Source: Coturnix japonica
Lineage: Eukaryota > Chordata > Aves > Galliformes > Phasianidae
Direction of reading: 5' to 3'
Length of the DNA stretch: 64,000 nucleotides
Assembly (NCBI RefSeq): GCF_001577835.2
Contig: NC_029536.1
Coordinates: 1,178,001-1,242,000, forward strand
In this document: positions 37,109 to 64,000 of the stretch, in pieces
Numbering within the stretch: position 1 is the stretch's first letter
Layout of the letters: each line of letters starts with the position of its first letter
Program-made: the position numbers and the translations under genes
The notes under the pieces: model-generated
Told to the model about the DNA's origin: nothing
The model's input: only the letters and a program-made list of their open reading frames with translations
The model's database searches: none

Positions 37109-37270
37109 GCAGAGCATCACTGCATGTGGGTGCAGAGCATCACTGCATGTGGATGCAGAGCATTACTGAATGTGGGTGCAGAGCATTACTGCATGTGGGT
37201 GCAGAGCATTACTGAATGTGGGTGCAGAGCATTACTGCATGTGGGTGCAGGGCATTACTGCATGTGGATG
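37109..37270. repeat. 23-bp minisatellite in gene C 3' UTR
   Basis: About seven head-to-tail copies of a 23-bp unit beginning GCAGAGCATTACTGCATG, starting about 115 bp after the HES5 stop. Copies differ at few positions (CATC/CATT, GCATG/GAATG), so the array is fairly young. Confidence 0.92.
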
Positions 37271-37942
37271 CCTGCTTCCCTTCTTCCAGAAGGACTGAAA
37301 CGTTCCCACTATGTGGAAAGAAAGTGATTCCGAAGGAATGCAGGACGTAACCCTCCTGTTAAGGAGAACCGAGTCGTTCAGAGCTGAACGCCGACTGTTC
37401 TTAACCTCAGTGAGGTTGCACGGGTCCATCCATTGAGAAAGCTGTATGTGCTGAGATGTTCAGGTCAGTGTTTGCTCAGGACCCCCCCACAGGCTGCAGC
37501 TGGGGCTGGGCTGAGCACATACATGACAATCCGGCTGCCAGCAGGTTCTATGATATTTGTAGACTGTATTGAGATTGCTCCATAAAAGGGCTGTACCATA
37601 ACTCCAACTGTGTAGAGGAAATTCCTCCCAATGTCTTGCTCACATCACGGTGCTGTTTGTGAGGTTCAGGATACGTGTGCCTTTTATAAAGGTGACAGCA
37701 ACTTCTAATATCCTTATAGGAATGAAAGTTACGGCCGTGTTGTCGATTTTACATGAGATATTTATCAGTCTTTTATGAAAGGCAGTTGTATAAATTATAT
37801 TTACTGTTCGGTTACCCCCACTGGGGAGAATGTAAACTCAGTGCTGTCCTTAGAGGATGTTATAATGTTATATGAGCATAACTTGTGTCAGAACCCTGCC
37901 TGAATTCAGGGGTCGCACAAAACTTCCATCAGAACAAAACTA

Positions 37943-37948
37943 AATAAA
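37943..37948 (+). terminator. Polyadenylation signal of HES5 gene C
   Basis: AATAAA about 950 bp after the stop codon, upstream of the PANK4 promoter. Confidence 0.6.
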
Positions 37949-38539
37949 ATTGAGTTAATTAAGAATAACTTGCTGCATGTATTGAGTCATTTGTATGCCT
38001 GATTTCCCTACAGTTCCTGGTTCACCCTTGGTTTGTGAGCTAAAGAGGCAGATTTTGGTCACAAAACCACACAGAGCTGGGAGCAGCCGTCACTGCTCCA
38101 CATCAACCCAGACCCCAACACAAAACTCATCATTAACAAACAGAGCTCGCAATATGAGGCAAAACCAGAGGCCTCCCCACTCTGGAAGTGGCCTGGAAGC
38201 TCAGAACCACATTTGTTAAGGGAAATCACAGCAGGGGCAAAGGGAGAAGCCACACTCACCTCAGAGACACAGTCCATGTGCCTAACAGATGCAGTTTGCT
38301 AAGGCACTGTGTTCAATGGCCCTTGTGAGCCACCAAACGGGCTGAACATGGGGGTGTGAACGTGCAGCTGCTCAGCAGAAACCAGCAGGGCCACCACACA
38401 GAGCCATGAAACCACAGGCTTTGGCTGTATGGATCCGACACATGGATGTAACAGCATCGATGCCCTCAATGCAGCCATCGGGCCCCGCAGCGCCTCGACG
38501 CCATCCCGCCCCTCAGCGCTGAGGTAAAAAGAGGCGCGA
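37949..38539. other. Intergenic, HES5 gene C to PANK4 promoter
   Basis: No coding sequence recognised; GC content rises toward the PANK4 promoter. Confidence 0.5.
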
Positions 38540-38653
38540 GACCGACCGTTACTCCGCGCACGCGCACAGCTCCCGCCTCGTTAACATGCAAATCTATGCG
38601 CATACATTTGCATACCGATGAGGCCGCGCCAGGAGCGGGGCTTAGCGATCAAA
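38540..38653 (+). promoter_or_regulatory. PANK4 CpG-rich promoter with NRF1-like and octamer sites
   Basis: CpG-rich DNA directly before the PANK4 start. GCGCACGCGC near 38557 resembles an NRF1 site. ATGCAAAT (38586-38593) and ATTTGCAT (38606-38613) form inverted octamers. AAAATGGCGG over the start codon resembles a YY1 site. There is no clear TATA box, as is usual for a housekeeping gene. Confidence 0.65.
38586..38613. repeat. 28-bp near-perfect palindrome of two octamer motifs
   Basis: Two 14-bp arms, ATGCAAATCTATGC and GCATACATTTGCAT, are reverse complements except at one base. Each arm ends in a consensus octamer (ATGCAAAT). It sits 40 bp upstream of the PANK4 ATG. Confidence 0.85.
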
Positions 38654-54854
<16,201 letters not shown>

Positions 54855-56705
54855 TACAGATCTGGTCAGCTGGGTGAACAGGAGCGGCAAAATGGACTTG
54901 CACTAGTTTTACTTTAACTGTAAAGAATGTATTTTTATTACAACAGGGAAAAGAGGTCACAGGAAATTCCATATTTATATTGTGCTTTTGTGACTTAAAA
55001 AGCAACAATATGATTCACTCTATAGTATACACACTCAAATATATATATGTATATCACTCATTGTTTATTTTGGTAAGTGTTTATTTTAATGATGCAGTAT
55101 TTGTGATGAAAAGACTTTATTTTTTTGTTCTGTGAGACATTCATATAGAAATATATTTAAATGTCAATGAAACCTTTTTTTATACATCTCTGCCTACTCT
55201 GCCAGCAATGACATGGCACATACCAAATAGTTTTTAAAGTGCTAAGCGAATCTGACATTGTATTTTTCCATGTCAGCTTTTAAACTTACCCAAACAGTCT
55301 CATGCTCTTTGCAGTTAATTTGGTTGAAGGACTGATCCGTCTCCTAATCTAACGAACTTTGTTTCAGCTGCATTTAAAACAGAACTGTTATGTGAGAGCA
55401 CATAGTGGATAACTGAAATCACTACCAACAGTTAGAGAACTCTTAACTCCTGCTGCTTCCACTGTTATTAACAGTCTGATGTGGGGAGAGGGGGACAGGC
55501 TGCACCCATACTAAATTATTTAGCAGTAATCAGAAGTTTAAGTCTACACTGCATTCAAAGTGAATCTATAACACTTTATTCAGGAACAACCAGCTCTATC
55601 CCTGTCACAGACACATTAATTTCTGTTTCCTTCAGTTATTTAATAGACAGGAATTAGTCTCTCTGTCCATACAGTCCAGTTAAAACCACTTCTAAGTAAC
55701 TGAATTTGTGCCCTGCTCTGTCAGCTGTGCAGTACGTAAATGCAGCGACTGAACCATGAATTTACAAAACAGTTTGTGCACGTATCAGCCATTCCACCAA
55801 TGAAAAACAGCTTAATGAGAAAACCACTTAATTTGTAACTGAAGGAAACTGTTCCCCGTGAATTTCAAAGATTCTTCTCTGACAGCAAGAAAATAACAAA
55901 ACACGCCCGTTGCTCACTCACCATTTTCCTACTGAATTTGTACTTTCTTTAACTGATTGTTTTCTGGTGTTCACGTTCTACTGCTCTTGGATTTGAATTA
56001 TGAATCTTATTCCTAAATACTTCCCAGTCAGGTTAATGAGGACAGACTGTCCTCAATAGGCAAACAAGGAAACCTGTCTTCTGATGGAAAACAGACGCTT
56101 CTTAAATCCAGTTCCTTAAGAATTAAGAATGCTTCCCTTTCTCAGATTTTAGGCCTTTGTGTAGAATACAATTAAATCCCGCATTATTGGGATGGAAGCA
56201 TCTGTAATGTCCTTTCTGACTCAGAAACGACCTTCGCATTGATCACTATCATTTGCCTAGAAGAGGGCAGAAGTACAGTCTATTTATAATTAAAATCTGA
56301 AGAAGCAGTTATTCTTGATTAGAAGAGTCAGATGAAAGCTTTAATTTCCGAGATTGTACCTCATTCTATAATTAGGCTTCGTATTAACGTGTCCCAAGCC
56401 ATTTACTCCTGCAGGCATTCGTGCACTTTCATAGTAAACTTCTAAATTAAACATGGATGTGATTCCCCCCACCTTGACCTCCCTCAATTTCTAGCAGTTG
56501 CACTCTCGTCCTTATCAATTTAAATACCTCCAGGCTGCTTGGTTTTCTTCTATAACCAGCTCCACCATCAATCCAGAAGTTCTGTGTTTCTAATTAGGAA
56601 ACTAACACTCTAGTCTTGCAGAAAATTATCTTCCTACAGTGATGTAGCTCCTATGACATATAAATGGTAGAACATTAATATATGCCCATTCCTTAAGCAT
56701 TTTTT
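54855..56705. other. Convergent 3' region of PANK4 and the kainate-binding protein gene
   Basis: The two genes end toward each other here. The first 350 bp are AT-rich PANK4 3' UTR without an obvious AATAAA. The rest probably holds the 3' UTR of the minus-strand gene. Confidence 0.5.
55575..55580 (-). terminator. Candidate polyadenylation signal of the kainate-binding protein gene
   Basis: AATAAA on the minus strand about 1.1 kb after the stop codon. Further copies exist closer to PANK4, so the choice is uncertain. Confidence 0.4.
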
Positions 56706-59700
56706 TTAAGCATTAGCCCTCCCTGAAGTCTCCTGGCTTTGTCTTGTATTTTCTTTTATACGTAGACGGGTGCACATTTCTTCTGTGAAAATGGAGCAAC
56801 AAGATTTCTGGAAAAGAAGAGGGGAAAAAACAAGGGGATAAGTTTTTCTGTATCGTAGAATCCAGCTTTTCAGTGTTCACTGGACTTTCATTGCAGTGGA
56901 TGGAGAACAAGGACACCAAAATACACATTCAAATTCTAGTGCAGTTTTATTTACATGTGTTTTCCTGCTTGTCAAATGACTTGAGAATAGCCATACTTGA
57001 GAATAAACTTGTTATGGATGATTTACTGTCCTCTGTAAACATTCGAGTATTGGAATGCAGCCCATCTGCATTACAGTTAATGTTTCTATATAACATTTTA
57101 AGCTTTTTTATATTGCTCAGGCTACATAACTGTCACACTGCCCAAGCAACAACTTAGCAAAGATTTTAACGAGTGAATACACAGCATCTATTTTCCCACC
57201 CCATTACATTTTCTTCCTTAGACAAACAAGATTACCACAGTAAGAGAGCCAGCATTCTGCACAGGGGAGCAGTAATGCCCACACTAAATAGAAGGGATCC
57301 CAAGAGGAAAACAGAGATGATGACAGTCACCCACCTTGACGTGTCCAGCAGCATGTCTGCTCTTATTTGACAGCTCCACCATAGCTGCAATCACTCCTAA
57401 CGCGAGGCCAACTGCAAGAGTAAGAAAGAGCCCACCCAGAGCTTGGGGCTGCAGAGGACTCCATCTCTCTCTGCTGTGAAGGCAGCTGGATTCCCACCAC
57501 TTGTTACGCAAGTAGTCGAGATCACCCGATTCACGCAGTTTGAGGACAGCAACTGAGAGCTTCTCAGTCCATTGCGATGCTGGCAGCAGTGGAAGGAATG
57601 AGAAAAGCATGTAAGAGAGATCACAGACACGAACATTTTTAATCAACCTGCTGCTATGTGACAAGCAGGGTTACACAGTATCAGTCTTGTGCGAGTTGGA
57701 AGGGACCTTAGAGATCATTGAGTCCAACCCCCCGGGATTCGAGCCTCCAGTGTTGCAAAGTGGTGTCCTTAACCACTGCGCCACCGGAGGCACACATAGT
57801 CCATAGTCCTCATTCTGCCCCCCAAGTGCACTCATCACCTTCTGCCCCCCAACTCCATTCAACTCATCCTGCCCCCCAAGTCCAACTCTAGAGCTCTCAT
57901 TCTGCCTCCCAAGTCTCGTCCAAGTAGCTCCAATGTCCCCATCCTGCCCCCCAAGTCCACTCATTCCATTCTGCCCCCCAGAATCTACCCAGGGTTAGCT
58001 GGGTGCTGCTTCCCAACTTTCAAATGGCCCTTCTGCAGAGCACAGCCATACATAAGGACTAACCCTGGGCAGTGGCGATGCCGTATCCTCTGTCTCCAAT
58101 AACTTCAGGGGCTCTGATCAAATTGCAGTGCCTGGCGGCTGCAAGGTCTTGAGAGATTGATTCACCAATGAAGGCGTAATTGGATTCCATCACACGCTGA
58201 ACTGCTTCCTGGTAGGTTTTGACTAAAACATGGTCTCGTCTCTTGTCCATATATTCAAAGATCATCCGATGGATGGGATTCTTGGAGTTCTGCAACCCAA
58301 GAATTCAAGAGATAAAGTGATGTGTTAAACACTTACCCAGAAAAAAACATTTGCAGAGGTGGTATAAGACCCAAGACTGCACCTTGAAGAAGTAGAAAGT
58401 GGAGGAGCCATCCAGCGTCCCAAACTCGATCTTTCTTTGCTTTACAAGATCTTCAAACGTTTGGATCGTGAGCTGCTCGCTGCCAGAGCTCAGCAGCGCA
58501 GTGAAGTTGGCGATGTAAGCGGCCAACAAAGCAATGGTGAAGAGCCACCAGATGGCAGCGATGACCCGCACGGAGAACGCCTTGGGCCGAGGGGTGGCAC
58601 CTGAGAGATGAGAGAAACCAACAGTAAGTACCCTCAGTGGCTGGTTTGAACAGCATCAATGCTGCATGCTATGTAGGGCTGAAGCCATATGACTGGCCGA
58701 AAAGAAACCAAAACAAGCCCAAAACACCCCACAAAAAGACTCTACAAAACATAAGTGATTGGTTAGCCCTAGAGCAAGGGTTATAGCAGTGCTCAGCCGA
58801 AGCCAACCACCTGCACAAGTCCCTAATCAACACATCTCTGTTTTAGCACTGCCAAGTGTCCCTATTTCAACATGGTTTCCCTCAGCACCCTAACCGTGCA
58901 ATACAGCACAGCACTGTTATGGACAGCTGGAGATGCAATCAGCTCCTCCCAACTCACCTTGCAACGTGAGCGCTCCTGCTCCAAACCAGAGGCTGTTTAA
59001 GAAGGTGAAGTGATTCTCTTCATTCTTTGGCTCATTCCATTCACAAGGGCTCAGCCTGTGAGGAAATAACAGGACGACACCAGACACTAAAGACAAAACA
59101 ATCCTGCAGCACGATGTGCTAGAAATAGACAGCCTAGAAATGCTCTATCTTTCCATCAGGGGTCCTCCTTTACCTGTAGCCCAGTTTATCTAGTAGACAA
59201 AACTGCTCCTGGTCAATACCTCAAGTATTTTGCAACACTGAAGGCTCAGGAGGCTTTTCTCTGTAGGTTTGCCAGCTGCCTTCTTGAACCATTGCATGAT
59301 CTAATCTCACTGGGGCATTACTACCTAAGGCTCTATTCTTTAGTATCAGATGAAGGCTGCTCCTCAGAGCAAATCCTTATCTACAAAAGACTGTGCACAA
59401 AACAAGAAAAGCAGAAACAGATCTTTTGTTCAAAACTGCAAAGTCAGAGCATGAAAATAGTCCAGGAGAAAGGACTGAGCAGGAACATGGTCAGATAAAG
59501 AACAGCTTTGACAAAAGTGAGAACAAAAACGCTGAAGCACAAACACGCTGTCCTGACAAGAGTGGACAATCCACATCAAGCGACACGGCGATTTTCATTG
59601 GGAGATCCTACTCCTAATCTGCCATTAAGCTTTATTAGCTCTGGTTCTAGATTTGTGCAGAAGTCAAAGTAAAACGCACCCCGGTACTTAAAATCCCTCC

Positions 59701-62700
59701 ATAGCTGGGAAAGCAATTGACTTGAGCAAAACCTGCAGAACACATTTATACCTGGCAACGAGGAAGAGGCAGATGCACGTCAGCACATAAGCAAACAGGA
59801 GGCCAGTCCAAGTCTCCTTACTGAAAGGAGCCAGGAAGTGGAAGAAAGACATGTCCTGGGAGATGGTGTCCTTTCGAAGCAAGATTCCAATCCCAGTCTG
59901 CAGGAATGGTGTAGTGAAGGAGACAACCTCTTCCCTTGCTGATGTGACTGTCAAGGGAGCCACTGCAATGTCTGCTTCCTGCAAGAAGAAGTTGAAATAT
60001 AACCAACCATCCCACCTGCCTGAAGATTTCTATCACTCAAACAGAATGTTTCCCAGGCTGAGTGGACCTACATGGACTATAGCCATGTCAGCACAGCTCC
60101 TGGGCTTGTTTCCTTGTTAATGCTGCAGTTTCTCCAACATAAAATGAAAATTACCTGTCTCAGAATCTCTCCAATCATCCCTGTCCAGTTCCCATTGGAA
60201 GAGATGGCTCCATACTTCCCATCTCCCACCACCTTCACCTTATAGCTGAAGTGAAGCATTGAAGCAAGTGCTTTCAGCAAATCGATGCAGTATCCCTCCA
60301 GTTCTGCACTTCTCACCATGGCATAGGGATCTTCCTGCATAAACAGGGAAACACAATTACATGCCACCACTTCACCTATTTCCACTTCAGGATAAAAGCA
60401 ACTTATAGATAATGTAACTCTTAGACAAAGCATAACAGAATGAAAAGGCTGAAACAGCTTTCAGCTCTACACCATTGTGACAACACTTGAAATATACTGA
60501 TGAATATGAGTGTCATAAAAGGCAAGGTGTAACTCCAGCTATCTCCCAGCTACAGTGTTTTGTTACTGCCTTACCAAGATCGTTGTGACAGTCAAAACTG
60601 GAAGATTCTCTTCTGGTCCCCTCAAGCCATTGGCCTACAAATAACAAAATAAAGGAAAAATAAGTGGATTTCCCCACTTATCCAGGGTTTACATTATAAC
60701 ATGTGTGTATGTGTGTTCCATGACAGTAATTAATCAATCAGATTAGATTGTTGTCACAATCCTTCAGGTACAAAGCACAAATCTTCCAAAGAAAGATCAG
60801 TTTATGCTGCTGACAAAACAGCCAGCAGCCAATTAAGGCCTCATTAGAGAGCAATTCCTGGAGACAAAACAGTTGGAAACCGGAGATGAAGAGGAAACAT
60901 GGATGCACTTTCACATGGAACACCAATGAACATGGATTTAACATCCAAGAGCTTTTGCACATATGACTTTATTGGTAGCTCTGCACCGATGAATTTAAAC
61001 ATACCTTAATCATAGCATCATCATTCCTCATTGCTCCTGAAAAAAACAACAACAAAATCAACTCCTTGTAGAGTTTATGTTTACAGCTCCTTAAAAGTGA
61101 ACTTTCATTAACTCATTTCACTTAGATAAACAGAATGATTATCCTTGACTCGGTATTAATGTCAAGCAAACTGAGGAAGAATTGCACACAGATTCAGGCT
61201 GCAGAAGTTTCTAATTCCAGCTTTATTATTATCACTCACACATTGAAAAACAGATTTTGCAGAATTGCCCCTCCTGATGAAGGAAAATCTGGCATTCCTG
61301 CTGCTTCGCATGGTGAAGATTCCCCCCAATTCCTGCCAAAGCCCATCTATAGCTAAGGAAAAGCCTTGTAAACAACCTGAAGTTCATCAGCATTGAAATT
61401 CAAGACAAAAGGGTTTCTTAACAGGTTCCCATTGTTGCAGCAGACTAAAGCAGAGCATCTTGCAACCACTGAGGCAGAAATCCTTCTGTGCCTCATCCAA
61501 TTGCTTTCTGCCCCAGAATTACAAGTGCTCTGACTTTTCATTCCGGTGAAAATTGACTGAAGAACTCCTGAGTCTGTCACCAGATCTGCTATTGATCTGT
61601 TGTTCTGTATTACCTCTCTTTCTTGTGTCTGTTTCCTCTTCAGTAAAAACCCACTTGTAAAAGTATTATTAATGAGATTAATTAACCCCTTGGCTCTACT
61701 CCTTGCTCTGATGTGCAGCTCTTAACAAAATCCATTGAATTATTTGATCCGCAGCTTCCTTTATCCTAACACCCAGAATACCTCAACTCCCAAACCTGCA
61801 AAAGGTCTGAACTGTAATAATGGAGATGCAGAATTAAAAACACGATCGTGTCAATGTACGGCATATTAACTACCCTGGATGGTTTCTTTATTTCCACAAT
61901 GTGCAACATCATTGCTCCATGGAATCAAAGAATTCACAGTGCAAAAGCCAAAAAAAAACCCCAAGATAAAACAAAGAAATCAGAATGCTTTCACTCTTCC
62001 AAGCAAAAGCTGAGAGTTTCTCATTAAATATAACAACGTATTCATTCATTATGTATTATTCATTCTTTGCATTTGCATTTTCTTGTCTTGTGTTCAACTC
62101 TACATTATTGTTAAAACAAAACCTGCTTTTTCCCTCTCCTCCACAGTTCTCCATGGGAGCTGGAAATCTTCACAAAGGAATTCTCTTGTCTCTTTTCAGA
62201 AACTCATTAGAGCCACTGAAAGCTGTTTGAAGCTCCTTTTTTGAAGACCTGCTAGGGTTTCTTGGAAGAAAACAGTCTGTACTGAGGGCTTCAGCTCCCC
62301 CACAGCGGCACTGGATGCAGCTGTTCAAAGCCCCATTGTAGGAGCTCCTGAAAGGGCCATAAGTAATCGAGTTGCAGCACTAACTCTAAGTTCATCACAG
62401 TGACACTTCTCGGAAGCCAAGTCCTCATTATGAGACTTTACAAAAACATACCACGAAGGGTCTCATCCCTCCACTCTTGCCCCCAAAGGTTTGCTGCTGC
62501 AGGAAACCACTGTTGTTGCTTACTCTGGATTCAGACACAGAACACCAAAAAGCCACAATAAGATTGAAACAACAGTATTTGTTTCCGTTGCAAAAGCAAG
62601 CTCCCCAGCTCCTCACACTGGGGATGCAGTGCAATCCAACCAGCTGATTGCTGGCCCTAGGGTCAGTCCTGCTAATGTCTTCATAACCAAATCTAAAGTA

Positions 62701-62883
62701 AATGTTAAGACTGTGTCCTAATCTAGCACTAGGATTAACAAGAGTTAATGAGCTGCAAAGAACAAAACCAGACTGGAATGGAAACAGCATTTTTGGCCAA
62801 ACATTCTCACCTGTCTGGCTCGATTCTCTCAGGAGCAGCACAGTTGTAACCACACAGAACATAAAGTGAAGTCCTCTGTCCAT
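56706..62883 (-). CDS. KBP: Kainate-binding protein (ionotropic glutamate receptor family)
   Basis: Membrane glutamate/kainate-binding protein, in chick known from cerebellar Bergmann glia. Ten minus-strand exons: 62883-62811, 61036-61005, 60634-60575, 60334-60155, 59978-59752, 59055-58958, 58600-58383, 58289-58064, 57579-57335 and 56807-56706; 486 aa. A signal peptide (MDRGLHFMFCVVTTVLLL) leads straight into the ligand-binding domain; the large amino-terminal domain of AMPA/kainate receptors is absent, as in the known chick protein. Ligand residues are visible in KYGA, APLTVTSAREE, DGSSTFYF and IGESISQ. Pore: GALTLQG, so the Q/R position is Leu. M3 reads AAYIANFTALL, a variant of SYTANLAAF. 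M4 is LFLTLAVGLALGVIAAMVE. The tail ends QETSGRANA. Exon 2 is only 32 bp, and exon 7 uses an unusual donor GTGCAG. No break was seen. Confidence 0.95.
57676..57789 (-). mobile_element. tRNA-headed SINE-like element with CR1-type tail
   Basis: On the minus strand a tRNA-like head GGTGGCGCAGTGGTTAAGG carries an A box TGGCGCAGTGG (57783-57773) and a B box GGCTCGAATCC (57745-57735, one change from GGTTCGANTCC). It runs into TGGACTCAATGATCTCTAAG and GGTCCCTTCCAACTC, which is the CR1 LINE 3' end, and closes with a GATACTGTG that looks like a worn CR1 terminal repeat (GATTCTGTG). A CR1-mobilised SINE explains this best. It lies inside intron 8 of the kainate-binding protein gene, in the same orientation as the gene. 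I saw no second copy in the window and no clear target-site duplication. Confidence 0.65.
57811..57985. repeat. G/C-rich minisatellite, about 27-bp unit
   Basis: Six copies of CATTCTGCCCCCCAAGT-like units with CTGCC at 57815, 57842, 57869, 57902, 57944 and 57971, i.e. a 27-bp period with two enlarged units. The minus strand has repeated GGGGGG runs. It directly adjoins the head of the SINE-like element. Confidence 0.85.
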
Positions 62884-64000
62884 TGCAGCAGAAATAGTTA
62901 CTGTTTAGAGGAAACTTCCTGTTGAGTTTAAAGGAAAGTCATTAATACTGGTTTTATGATTCCCCAGTGCTGAGTTAAATCAGTACATCTTGGATTTTCT
63001 GCATCTCTATTCTCAAAGAGTCCCGACTCAAACAAAGGTCTCCACTGAGACCAAATAGAATAAACATTAAAGAACAGGTCCCAGGGAGCACTTTAGTGTG
63101 AAAAAATGATGTGATGAACATATGAAGGTATCCACTGCCTGTTGTATTATATAATTCCCAGCCAGCTCCCCACAGAGGAGAGGTGGTGTCTCCTCAGCTG
63201 TCAGGGTCAGTGTGCAGGAATCAATAAGCAGGAGATTTTGTCCTTATTTCCTTATTTGAGAGACATAAAAGCAAAGTGTTAAATTTCCCTTGTTTGGGTT
63301 GCAGAGGACAAAAAAATCAGCAAGAACGACAGGCTTGGACCAGCAAAGAACAGCTGTTCTGTTTCATTTTCTGGTAAATTTAACCAGTAAATTATTGCTG
63401 CTTTTTCATTATGATTGAGTACGTACTATAAAATGAGCTTTATTTCAAGTATTCTCCGTCAAAAAAATAAAGCTATTCTGAGCTGGTAATAAAAATGAAA
63501 GAGCTGTTATCACACTGGCTGCTGTCTGTCTAAAAAAAGAATTGTAAATTTGTGCAAAATGAGCATTTTTGCAAAGGCAAATACACTTCCTTAACTCTGT
63601 GTTAGTACTAAGATCATTTAAGGGTAAATGGAATCAGCTACAGTGAGAATAATGGGAGGACAGATGACTTCAATGCCTTGCAGCCCATAAGGAGCTGCTC
63701 AGCTACAGCTTAAATTAACCACTGCAACATCCCTTCACCACCCACTTAACAAAGTACTACAACATTTCCTCAAGTTTTACAGCAAATTAAGGATTTAGGA
63801 TGTTACTTTGTTAGAATTGGCTCTAGAAACTTCTGAGTCTTATAAAATGTGAAGAAAAAAAGACATTACACCTCAAACTCCTCCTGCATGCAGTGCTGAA
63901 GAGAGGCATTAGTATTAAACCGAGCAGTGGGAAAGATGAACAGCCATCAGCTAAAAAGGAGACAGCCTGTTGCACACAAGCTTCAATCTTTGCCAGCTAC
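62884..64000. other. Upstream of the kainate-binding protein gene
   Basis: Probable promoter or 5' UTR region of the minus-strand gene. No TATA box, exon or repeat could be named with confidence. Confidence 0.5.

Noticed and set aside
37109-37270. CRISPR-like array
   Set aside because: Units are contiguous with no unique spacers, in a vertebrate 3' UTR; it is a minisatellite.
57735-57783. A tRNA gene on the minus strand, suggested by A and B boxes
   Set aside because: No acceptor stem closes, the anticodon arm is short, and the sequence runs into a CR1 tail; it is better read as a SINE-like head.
57671-57964. 97-codon minus-strand frame rich in GGQ
   Set aside because: It is a translation of the minisatellite and the SINE-like element, not a gene.

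Overview
The window is bird genomic DNA, most likely from a galliform or close relative. It shows vertebrate exon-intron structure, a CR1-type LINE tail, a kainate-binding-protein gene of the kind known from chicken, frog and fish but not mammals, and three Hes5 paralogues like those described in chick. Gene order matches human 1p36.32 (MMEL1 - HES5 - PANK4). I could read coding exons with consistent splice phases for six genes.

Layout. 1-15913: MMEL1 (+), 21 exons ending in the CRVW carboxyl terminus; the amino-terminal membrane exon lies upstream of the window. 15914-20673: non-coding, with MMEL1 polyadenylation candidates, simple repeats and a CTCF-like palindrome. 20674-37948: a HES5 cluster of three intact three-exon bHLH-Orange-WRPW repressor genes, A (-) at 21533-22297, B (+) at 30391-31421 and C (+) at 36295-36994. 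Each has the same proximal promoter: SOX-like CTATTGT, inverted CCAAT, an RBPJ/CSL site and TATAAATA at almost fixed spacing. 38586-54854: PANK4 (+), 19 exons, 772 aa, from a CpG-rich promoter. 56706-62883: kainate-binding protein gene (-), 10 exons, 486 aa.

The most interesting signal lies in the non-coding DNA of the HES5 cluster. A module of about 140 bp occurs five times (M1-M5, at about 24.7, 25.7, 28.3, 33.8 and 34.65 kb). It consists of an RBPJ-type TTCCCAC, then GAAGTGTGCC, then (in four copies) ATTAG, then CCATCTG. Each copy lies in the orientation of the HES5 gene it sits upstream of. I read these as duplicated Notch/proneural-type enhancers that travelled with the genes. Exon 2 of A and B is also identical over 126 nt although exons 1 and 3 are well diverged, which suggests gene conversion.

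Other points: a tRNA-headed, CR1-tailed SINE-like element beside a G-rich minisatellite in a kainate-binding-protein intron; a near-perfect palindrome of two octamer motifs just upstream of the PANK4 start; and three ZNF143/THAP11-like sites in PANK4 intron 1. All assignments rest on reading the sequence and on recalled family knowledge; no searches were run.
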